Source: Streptacidiphilus sp. 4-A2 (GTDB lineage Bacteria; Actinomycetota; Actinomycetes; Streptomycetales; Streptomycetaceae). From it: DNA of 64,000 nt. Below, piece after piece: positions 36,960-45,420 of this stretch; the first letter of the stretch is position 1, and every line of letters begins with the position of its first letter. The stretch covers positions 5,815,845-5,879,844 of the forward strand of contig JAAFYY010000001.1 of assembly GCA_014284505.1 (NCBI GenBank), read 5' to 3'. A model generated the notes under the pieces. The model saw nothing but the letters and a program-made list of their open reading frames with translations, did no database searches and was not told the DNA's origin. The position numbers and the translations under genes were made by a program.

Positions 36960-37380
36960 TCAGCCGGTGACCGCCAGGGCGTCGATCTCCACCAGCAGGC
37001 CGGCGGGCAGGCCCACATACACCGTGGTGCGGGCCGGGAACCCGCCCTCGGGCAGGGCCCGGGCGAACCAGGCGTCATAGACCGCGTTCAGCTCGGCGAA
37101 GTGAGCGGTGTCGGTGAGGTAGACCCGCATCATCAGCACGTCGCCCCAGCCCGCGCCCCCGGCCCTCCAGCACCGACTGCACATTGCGCAGGGTCTGCTC
37201 GATCTGCTCGGCAGGCCCGGGCCGACCGGCAGGCCGGTCTCCGGCACGAAGCCGACCTGGCCGGCCACCTGAAGCAGGCCGCCCTTGGCGACGCCCTGGG
37301 AGAAACTGGCCACCGGCACCGGCGCCAGTTCGGTGCGTACCACGGACTTGCTGGTGGTGGGGGTCAAGGTCGGGCTCCAT
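36960..37380 (-). CDS. RidA-family 2-iminobutanoate/2-iminopropanoate deaminase (frameshifts)
   Basis: Reads KSVVRTELAPVPVASFSQGV then AKGGLLQVAGQVGFVPETGL, and after indels near 37165-37225 GDVLMMRVYLTDTAHFAELN and FPARTTVYVGLPAGLLVEID, ending ALAVTG. These are the RidA substrate-binding Arg and Glu regions. About 135 residues. The start is unclear: ATG 37380 is one frame off, TTG 37367 is in frame. RidA hydrolyses reactive imines released by PLP-dependent dehydratases, which fits the divergent DSD1-type PLP enzyme at 37630. The shared intergenic region holds tandem repeats. Confidence 0.83.
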
Positions 37381-37416
37381 GATCGGCTCCTCGGGTCGGA
37401 ACGCCTGTAGGATGCT

Positions 37417-37512
37417 TGCTTGTACGATGAACGCCTGTGCGGATGACCGCTTGTACGGATGATCGCTTGTACGGATGATCGCTTGTACGGATGATCGCTT
37501 GTACGGATGAAG
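37417..37512. repeat. iteron-like 16-bp tandem repeats
   Basis: Unit GCTTGTACGGATGATC occurs three times perfectly (37449-37496) plus a partial fourth (37497-37510), preceded by diverged units at 37433 and 37417. It lies between the divergent RidA and DSD1-type genes, so it is a candidate multi-site operator. Confidence 0.85.
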
Positions 37513-37527
37513 TACCGTGCGGCAGGA

Positions 37528-37573
37528 TATGCAATCACCGTTGCGCAGTATGCAATGCCATGCGATACGCAAT
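37528..37573. promoter_or_regulatory. triple TA(T/C)GCAAT boxes
   Basis: TATGCAAT at 37528, TATGCAAT at 37549 and TACGCAAT at 37566, in the same orientation at 21 and 17 bp spacing, about 60-100 bp before the DSD1-type start. Close to two helical turns apart, as expected for a cooperative regulator. Confidence 0.5.
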
Positions 37574-37629
37574 CATGCTGCACACGGCCGCAGGCCCGAA
37601 CCCCTGTCCCCTCTTGTCCCGGGAGCACC

Positions 37630-38908
37630 ATGGACACCGCAGCCCTCCGGCAACTCGGCAGCACCGTCGTCGACTGGCGCTTCAAGGGGACTGCCGCCGG
37701 CGGCCGAGGGGAGCACCGTCGCCGAGCTCACCGCGGCCCGGGTCAATCTCTTCGACGCCGGCTTCACCACTCCGGTTCTGACGCTGGACTCCGACGCCTG
37801 CGGCACAACCTGGAGCTGCTGGCCCGCTGGAGCGCGGATCACGGCCTGGCCTTCGCCCCGCACGGCAAGACGCCGCTGGCGCCGCAGCTCTTCCAGCGTC
37901 AGCTCGACCTGGGCGCCTGGGGGATCACCGCGGCCATGCCGTCCCACATCCGGATGTACCGGGCGTTCGGCGTCCAGCGGATCTTCCTGGCCAATGAGCT
38001 GGTCGACGCGGCCGCCCTGACCTGGCTCGCCGCCGAGCTCGACGCCGACCCCGGTTTCCACTTCGTCTGCTACGTGGACTCGCTGCGCGGCATCGAGCTG
38101 ATGCAGCAGGCGCTGGAGCGCGCGGGCGCGCGACGTCCGGTGGACGTGTGATCGAGCTCGGCGCGGACGGCGCGCGCACCGGCGTGCGTGGCGTGGAGGC
38201 CGCCGTCGAGCTGGGCGCGGCGGTCGCCGCCACGGACGGCTGCGGCTGGTCGGCGCGGCCGGCTACGAGGGCCCCATCAGCAGCCCCGACGGCAGCCGCC
38301 GCGAGATCGCCGACTGGCTGGCGGCGCTGGTGGAACTCACCCACCGGCTGGACCGGGCGGGGTGCTGCTCGCCGACGCCGAACAGGTGATCGTCAGCGCC
38401 GCGGCAGCGAGCACTTCGACCTGGTCGCCGAGGCCCTGACGGCCGAGGCCCTGAAGCTGAGCCGCCCGGTGCTGCCACTGCTGCGCAGCGGCGCCTATGT
38501 CACCCACGACGACGTGCACTACGCGAAGGTCACCCCGCTCCGGTCGGCCGCCCCGGAGCAGCGGCTGCGTCCGGCGCTGCGGCTGTGGCCCAGGTGGTCT
38601 CCCGCCCGAGCCGGGCCTGGCGCTGCTGAACGCCGGGAAGCGGGACCTCCCTACGACCTGGGCCTGCCGGTCCCGGCGCTGGTGCGCTCGGCCGAGGACG
38701 GGGGCGTGCGCCCGGCCGACGGGCTCTCGGTGCGCGCGCTGGCCGACCAGCACGCCTTCGTCACCGTCGGCGAGGGCGCCGATCCGCAGGTGGGCGACTG
38801 CGGTGGCGCTGCAACTGTCGCACCGTGCACCGCCTTCGAGAAGTGGCAGCTGATCCGGAGGTCCAGGCCGACGGCACGGTCACCGACTACATCCGCACCT
38901 TCTTCTGA
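37630..38908 (+). CDS. D-amino acid deaminase/aldolase, DSD1-type PLP enzyme (frameshifts)
   Basis: Starts MDTAALRQLGSTVVDWRFKG. The alanine racemase-like barrel contains the PLP lysine in FAPHGKTPLAPQLFQRQ, then LGAWGITAAMPSHIRMYRAF and FVCYVDSLRGIELMQQAL. Downstream pieces in other frames read IELGADGARTGVRGVEAAV, LRSGAYVTHDDVHYAKVTPL and a C-terminal zinc-binding DQHAFVTV with CTAFEKWQ, ending TDYIRTFF at 38908. At least six indels. The family covers D-serine dehydratases and D-threonine aldolases. Position next to an N-acyl-D-amino acid amidohydrolase gene (TGATG overlap) and RidA gives a coherent D-amino acid breakdown route. Confidence 0.85.
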
Positions 38909-40633
38909 TGGAGCGACGCCTGCCCTCGGGGCCCTGCTGATGCGGCTGCCGCGGGGCGGGCCGGGCCTGGTGCTGGCGGGGCGCTGGTGGTGGACGGCGG
39001 CGGCGGAACGCCCTACCGGGCCGACGTCGCCACCGGCGGCGGCCGGATCACCGGCATCCACCGGGAGGGCGATCCCGGGCCGCGCCCAGCGGCCGAGCGG
39101 GTCATCGACGCCGACGGCCTGGCGCTGGGCCCGGCTTCATCGACATGCACGCGCACTCCGACCTGGCCCTGCTCACCGACCCGGCCATCTGGCCAAGGCC
39201 GCGCAGGGGGTCACCCTGGAGGTGCTCGGCCAGGACGGGCTCTCCTACGCCCCGGTCGACGACCGCACCTGGCCGGCTGCGCGGCCAGCTGGCGGGCTGG
39301 AACGGCGAGCCGGAGGGGCTGGACTGGTCCTGGCGCAGCGTCGGCGAGTACCTGGACCGGCTGGACGCGGGCCCGGACGGCCGGGGCATCCGTCAACGCC
39401 GCCTACCTGGTCCCGCACGGCACCCTGCGGCCCTGGTCCTGGACTGGGAGGACCGCCCGGCCACCGCGGCCGAGCTGCGGCGGATGCGGGCGCTGCTGGC
39501 CCAGGCCTGCGAGGGCGCGGTCGGGCTGTCCGCCGGACTCACCTACTCCCCCGGCATGTACGCGGACACCGACGAGCTGGTCGAACTGTGCCGTGGCGTG
39601 GCCGAGTTCGACGGCTACTTCTGCCCGCACCACCGCTCCTACGGCGCCGACGCGCTGGCGGCCTACGCGGAGACCATCGACATCGCCCGGCGTTCGGCTG
39701 TGCGCTGCACCTGGCCCACGCCACCATGAACTTCGAGGTCAACCGGGGCCGCGCCGGGGAACTGCTGGCGCTGCTGGACGCGGGGGGACGTGGACCTCTC
39801 CTTGGACAGCTATCCCTACCTGCCCGGGTCCACCACCTGGCAGCGCTGCTGCCCGGCTGGGCGACGGCGGGCGGGCCGCAGGAGACGCTGCGCCGGCTGG
39901 GCGACCCGGCCGCCCGCGCGGCGATCCGCGAGGCGATGGAGGTGCACGGCTCGGACGGCTGCCACGGCGTGTCGCCGACTGGACGACGGTGCAGATCGCG
40001 GGGTGTGCGCTCGGCCGGGCTGCGTTCCGCCGTGGGCCTGACCGTGGCCCAGCTCGCGGAGCGCGAACGGGAGTCCGGCTTCGACGCGTTTTCGTCGGCT
40101 GCTGCGCCGGGACTCGCTGGGCAGCACCATCCTGCAGCATGTGGGCGACGAGCAGAACGTCCGGGCGATCATGCGGCACCGGGCGCACCGGGGGCAGCGA
40201 CGGGCTGCTCCGGCGACCGGGCCGCACGCGCGGCTACGGGACCTTCCCGCGCTACCTCGGCCACTATGTCCGCGAGCAGGGGGTGCTGGGGGCTGGCGGA
40301 GTGCGTCAGCATCTGAGCGCCCGGCCCGCGCGGCGGCTGCGGCTGGCCGACCGGGGCCTGGTCCGCAGCGGCTACCGGGCCGACCTGGTGCTGTTCGACC
40401 GGCCACGGTCGCGGCCGGGTCAGTTACGAGCAGCCCGGGTCACCCCCGACGGTATCCCCTTCGTGCTGGTCGACGGTACGCCGGTGATCGATGACCACCG
40501 GCGTACCGAGGCAACCCCGGGGCGCGCGGTGCGCCGCACTACGCCGGGACCACGCACTACGCCGGGACCACGCACTACGCCGGGACCACGTCCAGATCGT
40601 GCACGCCCCCCGCAGGCAGCTTCGGGACCGTGA
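38908..40633 (+). CDS. N-acyl-D-amino-acid deacylase, amidohydrolase family (frameshifts)
   Basis: The ATG at 38908 overlaps the previous stop. Restored pieces read TGGGRITGIHREGDPGP, FIDMHAHSDLALLTDPA (HxH metal site), QGVTLEVLGQDGLSYAPVDD, EGAVGLSAGLTYSPGMYADT, YFCPHHRSYGADALAAY, CALHLAHATMNFEVNRGRAG, and SYPYLPGSTT; the end is YRADLVLFD and VTPDGIPFVLVDGTPVIDDH. This is the D-aminoacylase family (zinc-dependent, about 530 residues). It frees D-amino acids from N-acyl derivatives, feeding the upstream deaminase. At least eight indels. The exact stop is uncertain because three 18-bp repeats sit at the 3' end. Confidence 0.83.
40537..40590. repeat. three perfect 18-bp tandem repeats
   Basis: CACTACGCCGGGACCACG occurs three times in a row at the convergent ends of the amidohydrolase and GH5 genes. 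The third copy contains the GH5 stop codon. Confidence 0.9.
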
Positions 40634-41994
40634 CCGACAGGATCCGGGTGGTGGCGTTCCAGCTGCTGGTGTAACGGCTGTTGAGGGTGACCTTGCCGCC
40701 GTTGGGGAAGTCGCCGGGCGGCAGGTAGAGGTCGGTGGTCCCGGTGACGCCGGGCTTGTCGTCCACTGGACGTTCAGGTCCATGGTCGACTTGTCATAGC
40801 TGAAGGCCACCGGCTGCCCGGCGATGGCACGCGGGTAGGCGGTGCCGATGACCGCGTGAGCGGGGCCGCCTGACCCTTGGAGGTCCAGATCGCGCCCCCG
40901 GGTCGCTCGACCAGAACGCCTCGCCGATCATCATGCTGTCGAGCAGCTGCTGCACCTTGTCGACATAGAGATGCGCATAGGGGTCGGCGGAGTTGGCGGT
41001 CCAGGAGCGAGCAGCACCGGCGCGTCCATCCGCTGCGCGGTGCGCTGCACCTGTGTCTGCCAGGACGCCAGCTCCGGTCGACGATGAAGGTGTTGCTGTT
41101 GTAGCTGCTGTCGGCGCGTCCAGCGGCTCCGGGTACAGCTGCGGGCGTAGCCGATCTGCGGCTGGCCCGCCGCGGGTCGTTCAGCTTGGGCAGCGCGCTG
41201 CGGAGCGCCCCCAGTCGGTGGGCACCGCCTCCGGCTCGACAAAAGGCCAGTGGTCGCTGTCGACGGTACGGACCGCGTCGATCGCCCGCTGGTAGAGGGG
41301 GCCAGCGGGCCCGCCTCGAACGCCGGCCCCTGAAGTTGAGCGCCCAGGGCTGGCTCATCAGGTCGTAGGATCAACCGCGTCGTTCTTGCGAAGTACTTGG
41401 CGACCGTGGTCCAGGCGGCGATGTACTGCTGCTGGTACTCGGGGTGGTCGGTGCGGGTGCCCCAGAATCGTTCGAACGCGTGCACCACGCCGGGCTGCGC
41501 GTCGGACAGCTCCGTGAGCTCTGCGGGGTGGCCGGCAGCCCGCCGCTGTCGGTGGCCCACGGCGGCGCGCGCTGCCGCCCAGCGCCGAGCCGTATTGTCT
41601 GCTGCATGTCCAGCAGCACGAGGTAGCCCTGCTGCTGGTACCAGGAGATCCGCTGGGCGACCTGGGCCAGGTACTTCAGGTCGAACTGGCCCGGCTCGGG
41701 CTCGACCTGCTGCCAGGAGATCAGATAGCGCACGAAGTCCGTGCCCAGCAGGCTGTATTCGGCGCTGACGTCGGACTTCTTGATCCAGGGCATTCCGTCG
41801 CCGGAGGTCGTCGCGTCCTCGCGGGTATTGAGACCGTAGAGGATCAGCGCCCGGCCCCGGGCGTCGGTGACGAACCGTTCCTGCCAGGGACCCTGCCCTG
41901 AGGACGCGGGCCCCACGGCCGCCAACAGACCCGCCGCGCAGGCGATCACCACCAGCCCGACCAGCCAGCGCCGCAGCCGTCCCGCCATACCCAC
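40575..41994 (-). CDS. secreted glycoside hydrolase family 5, endoglycoceramidase-like (frameshifts)
   Basis: Starts near 41994 (ATG 41988 also possible) with a signal peptide, MAGRLRRWLVGLVVIACAAG. The fold begins RFVTDARGRALILYGLNTRE, DFVRYLISWQQVEPEPGQFD and GYLVLLDMQQ. Downstream, in shifted frames, come NGAPPWATDSGGLP-like sequence, QPGVVHAFERFWGTRTDHPE and the acid/base region LMSQPWALNF; the C-terminus DDKPGVTGTTDLYLPPGDFP then VTLNSRYTSSWNATTRILSV is a beta domain. At least eight indels. The set matches GH5 enzymes acting on glycolipids or related glycosides, but the substrate is not certain. Stop TAG at 40575-40577. Confidence 0.8.
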
Positions 41995-42159
41995 CCCGCC
42001 CTGAACACCGAACGCTCCATGCTGATCTGGCTGATACTAGATCGTCATCCTGAAGCAGCCCACCCGGGTCATGTCCGGATTCTGTAACCAGCGTCAGAAT
42101 CAGTCGACAAACGTATGAGTCGCTGTCCAGACCGCGACGTCCCCCATTAGAGTCCGCGC

Positions 42160-42671
42160 ATGGCCATGATCGAGCAGCTCTCACGCGCCTGCGCGCGGCC
42201 CTCACCCAACGCCGGATCCCTACGCCGGTGGCGCGGCGACGCTGCTGATCGTGCTGCTGATGGGCCTTGACTCGATATCACTGCACCTCACCACCTTCCA
42301 CGCGGATCTGCTGATCCCCGCGGCCATCGGCGCGCCGACGCTGCTGCCGGGGCTGCGGTTCTCGCCGCTGGGCGAACAGAGCGGCTCCACGGTGCTCTGC
42401 GACGACTTCGCCGCGCTGCTGATGGTGCTCGTCGTGGTCGCGGTGCTCAGCCGGCTGGTGCGCAAGTACCCGTACTCCACGAGAACTCACGGCTGCTCAC
42501 CGGATGGGCGCGCTGATCCTGGCCGGATTCGCCGCCGGGTTCTTCCGGGGACTGGTGGTGCCCGGCTGGTCGCGGGCGGGCCGCAGGCCTACTTCGGCTA
42601 CCCGATGTGGCGCTCTGTTCGGCGCGGGCTGGTCGCTGGCGCTGGGCTGGTTCCGGGGCTGGCGGCGATGA
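42160..42671 (+). CDS. small polytopic membrane protein (frameshifts)
   Basis: Opens MAMIEQLSRACARP and after an early indel reads TLLIVLLMGLDSISLHLTTF, HADLLIPAAIGAPTLLPGLR and FAALLMVLVVVAVLSRLVRK. A further indel near 42480 gives a third and fourth hydrophobic stretch (LILAGFAAGFFRGLVV). It ends FRGWRR at 42669-42671. About 170 residues. Its stop overlaps the ATG of the next gene (ATGA), so the two are co-translated. I do not recognise the family. Confidence 0.6.
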
Positions 42672-43390
42672 CCGCGGCCAGCAGCGGGCCGGTCCGGCGC
42701 GCGGTGGCGCGGCAGTGGGCCGCGTTCGGCCGGCCGCTGGTGGCCCGCGCCTGGACCGCGACTCGACCGGCGTGGCGGCGGGGGTGGCCAAGGGGGTCAC
42801 TGCGGCCCGCACCGCCCAGGCCGCCCGCGGCAAGGCCTCGGCGGCTTCGGCGGCCTCGGCGGCTTCCGTGACTTCGACGGCTTCCCGGCCTCGACGGCCC
42901 CGCGGCCTCAGCGGCCTCCACCGCCCCTACCGCCCCTACCGCCTCCGCTCCCCTCGCCTCCGCCGCGGATGGGCTGGAGGACCTCACCGGGGCCGGGCGG
43001 ACGACGACGGCCACGGCTTCGGTGCCGAGCACGGTCCCGGGCGGCGGCGCGGTGGCGACGGCGGGCGCGCTCTGGGCCAAGGGCCTGGAAGCCGCGCGGG
43101 CCGGGCTGCGCTGGGCGAAGCCGCGCGCGGGCCGACTGCTGCGCGCGGCGGCACGGCTGCTGCGGGCGGCCTGGCGACTGGGGATCCTGGCGCTGGAGCG
43201 GCTCCGGCCGCTGGGCGTGTGGGTGGCCGACTCGTGCTGGCTGATCTGGGACCGGACCCTGCGCGAGGTGCGGCTGCTGCGCCGGATCCGGCTGAGTCAA
43301 CTGCGTGAGGTGCGCAGCCTGGCCGATCTGCGGGCGCTGCGTCGTCCGCGTGGCGAAAAACACGAGGCGTCACGGATTACGACGCCGTAG
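42668..43390 (+). CDS. Ala/Ser-rich hypothetical protein (frameshifts)
   Basis: Begins MTAASSGPVRRAVARQWAAF and, across indels near 42770 and 42895, continues through an Ala-Ser repetitive stretch (ARGKASAASAASAASVTSTA) into a basic, amphipathic C-terminal half: GALWAKGLEAARAGLRWAKP, ARLLRAAWRLGILALERLRP and RTLREVRLLRRIRLSQLREV. About 235 residues. The C-terminal hydrophobic plus basic helices suggest membrane association. Together with the upstream membrane protein it may form a partner pair; function unknown. Confidence 0.55.
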
Positions 43391-43401
43391 AGTAACTGGG
43401 C

Positions 43402-44610
43402 ATGCAGGTGACCCAGTCCAGCAAGCTCGCCAATGTCTGCTACGACATCCGCGGCCCGATCCTCGACGAGGCCATGCGGCTCGAAGAGCAGGGCCATCGA
43501 ATCCTCAAGCTCAACACGGGCAACCCCGGCCCTTCGGCTTCGAGGCACCCCCCGGAGATCTTGCAGGACATACTCCGCAACCTCGCGAACGCACACGGCT
43601 ACGGCGAGTCCAAGGACTGCTCTCCGCACGGCGCGCAGTGGTGATGCACTACGAGGAACGCGGTCTGACCGAGCTGTCGGTGGAGGACGTCTTCCTCGGC
43701 AACGGTGTCTCCGAGCTGATCCAGATGTCGATGCAGGCACTGCTGGACGACGGCGACGAGGTGCTGGTACCGGCCCCCGACTATCCGCTGTGGACCGCCT
43801 CGGTGAGCTGGCCGGCGGCACCGCCGTGCACTACCGCTGCGACGAACAGGCCGACTGGTTCCCGATCTGGCCGACATCGAGGCGAAGGTCACCGACCGCA
43901 CCCGCGGCATCGTGGTGATCAACCCAACAACCCCACCGGCGCGGTCTACTCGACGAGCTGCTGGCGGGGATCGCCGAGATCGCCCGGCGGCACAATCTGA
44001 TCATCTACTCGGACGAGATCTACGACAGATCCTCTACGACGACGCCACCCACACCTCCACCGCGCTGTTCGCCCCCGATCTGCTCTGCCTGACCTTCAAC
44101 GGGCTGTCCAAGGCATACCGGGTGGCCGGCTTCCGCTCCGGCTGGATGGTCGTCTCCGGCCCCAAGGAGCACGCCCGCAGCTACCTGGAGGGCCTGAACA
44201 TCCTCGCCAGCATGCGGCTGTGCGCCAATATGCCGGCGCAGCACGCCATCGCGGCGGCGCTCGGCGGCCGGCAGTCGGTCAAGGATCTGATCCTCCCCGG
44301 CGGACGGCTGCTGGAGCAGCGGGACGCGGCCTGGAAGCTGCTGAACGAGATCCCCGGGGTCTCCTGTGTGAAGCCGCGCGGCGCGCTGTACGCCTTCCCG
44401 AAGCTCGACCCGAAGGTCCACCCGATCAAGGACGACGCACAGCTGGTGCTCGACCTGCTCAAACGCGAGCACATCTATGTGGTCCAGGGCACCGGCTTCA
44501 ACTGGCCCGAGCCGGATCACTTCCGGCTGGTCACCCTGCCCCGGGTGGAGGACCTGACCGATGCGGTGACCCGGATCGGCACCTTCCTGGAGGGCTACAA
44601 GCAGCCCTGA
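43402..44610 (+). CDS. alaA: pyridoxal phosphate aminotransferase, AlaA-like (frameshifts)
   Basis: Starts MQVTQSSKLANVCYDIRGPI then LDEAMRLEEQGHRILKLNTG. Across about six indels (43535-44035) it reads VFLGNGVSELIQMSMQALLD, APDYPLWTASVS, INPTTPP- (normally NPNNPTG), and then LTFNGLSKAYRVAGFRSGWM, which contains the PLP lysine, intact to the stop at 44610. About 403 residues. Class I fold; close to AlaA/AlaC alanine:2-oxoglutarate aminotransferases. It makes alanine from pyruvate and glutamate. A hairpin terminator follows at 44620-44640. Confidence 0.9.
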
Positions 44611-44619
44611 CCCCCCTCC

Positions 44620-44640
44620 GCCCCCGGCTCGGCCGGGGGC
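44620..44640 (+). terminator. terminator hairpin after alaA
   Basis: GCCCCCGGC (44620-44628), loop TCG, GCCGGGGGC (44632-44640), ten bases after the stop codon. Confidence 0.75.
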
Positions 44641-44682
44641 CGCACGGGCCCGCCCCGGTCACAATGTGGAACGCCACACAGT

Positions 44683-44697
44683 TTGGACAGAGTCCAA
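44683..44697. promoter_or_regulatory. inverted-repeat operator candidate
   Basis: TTGGAC-AGA-GTCCAA, a perfect 6-bp inverted repeat in an AT-richer patch 73 bp before the start at 44770. It coincides with the likely core promoter (TTGGAC as -35, TTAGGATGG downstream). Confidence 0.55.
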
Positions 44698-44769
44698 GTT
44701 AGGATGGTTTCGCATTCACCGGTAGCCCTCGCGCGGTTCCCGGCTCCTCCAACGCCCGCAGGGGGCGAC

Positions 44770-45225
44770 ATGTACGAACAGCCGAACGCGGCGGTACGCG
44801 CCCAGCGACGCGCGGCCGCTCGCAGCGTCCACAACGGCACCACCCACAACAGCAGCACGCACGGTACCGACGAGCCGCCCAGCCGGAGCGCGGCCTCGCA
44901 CGCGGCGCATCTCACCGGACACCTGGCCGCTCTGCTCACCGCCACCGAGGCGGCGCTCACTCTCACCGACGACCAGGCACAGCGCGCCGAGCTGGGCACG
45001 GCGTTGGAGGAACTCCGCCAACGCCTCGCCGAGCTGGCACCGCACGGCGCAGCACTGTCGCAGACCAGCGGCACCCCCGCCCGGACGGCGGCAATGGCGC
45101 ACGAGCACGCCCACGCCCTGGCCGGGCGACTGCTGGTGGTGGCGGCGGCACAGCAGGACACGACCACGGCCATGCTGGCGTGCCGCCGGATGGATGCCCA
45201 CGCGGCGGCACGCTCAGCGCCGTAG
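44770..45225 (+). CDS. hypothetical protein, helical, His/Thr-rich N-terminus
   Basis: 151 residues from ATG 44770 (GGGGG site); an in-frame GTG-type start at 44683 would run through the palindrome and is unlikely. The N-terminus is polar with VHNGTTHNSSTHGTDE. The rest is an alpha-helical bundle: HAAHLTGHLAALLTATEAAL, QRAELGTALEELRQRLAELA and AMAHEHAHALAGRLLVVAAA. I do not recognise a family. The His-rich start and the operator-like palindrome could point to metal-responsive control, but that is inference only. Confidence 0.7.
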   Translation: MYEQPNAAVRAQRRAAARSVHNGTTHNSSTHGTDEPPSRSAASHAAHLTGHLAALLTATEAALTLTDDQAQRAELGTALEELRQRLAELAPHGAALSQTSGTPARTAAMAHEHAHALAGRLLVVAAAQQDTTTAMLACRRMDAHAAARSAP

Positions 45226-45291
45226 CCCTGCCGGCCTGAGGGCACTGCAACCGCAGTACCCGCAGCCGGCAGGGCTACGACACCCTCAGCC

Positions 45292-45420
45292 TGGTGCCGT
45301 CAGCCGAGCGCTTTCTTCTTTCAGCCTTCAGCTTTCAACCTTCAGCCTTCAGCTTTTGCGCTGTCAGCCGCGAGCCGTCAGCCGCGAGCCGTCAGCCGAG
45401 TGCCGTCAGCCGAGCCGGTC
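45292..45420. repeat. low-complexity CTTCAG/CAGCCG repeats
   Basis: Degenerate units such as CTTTCAGCCTTCAG followed by CCGTCAGCCGCGAG, about six pairs, between the gene at 44770 and the 3' end of pckG. AT-richer than the rest of the window. No function visible. Confidence 0.6.

Noticed and set aside
37417..37512. CRISPR array
   Set aside because: The 16-bp units are directly abutting with no spacers and there are no cas genes; it is a simple tandem repeat.
37417..37512. Plasmid-type replication origin iterons
   Set aside because: No rep gene, AT-rich melting region or partition genes nearby; the position between divergent metabolic genes fits an operator better.
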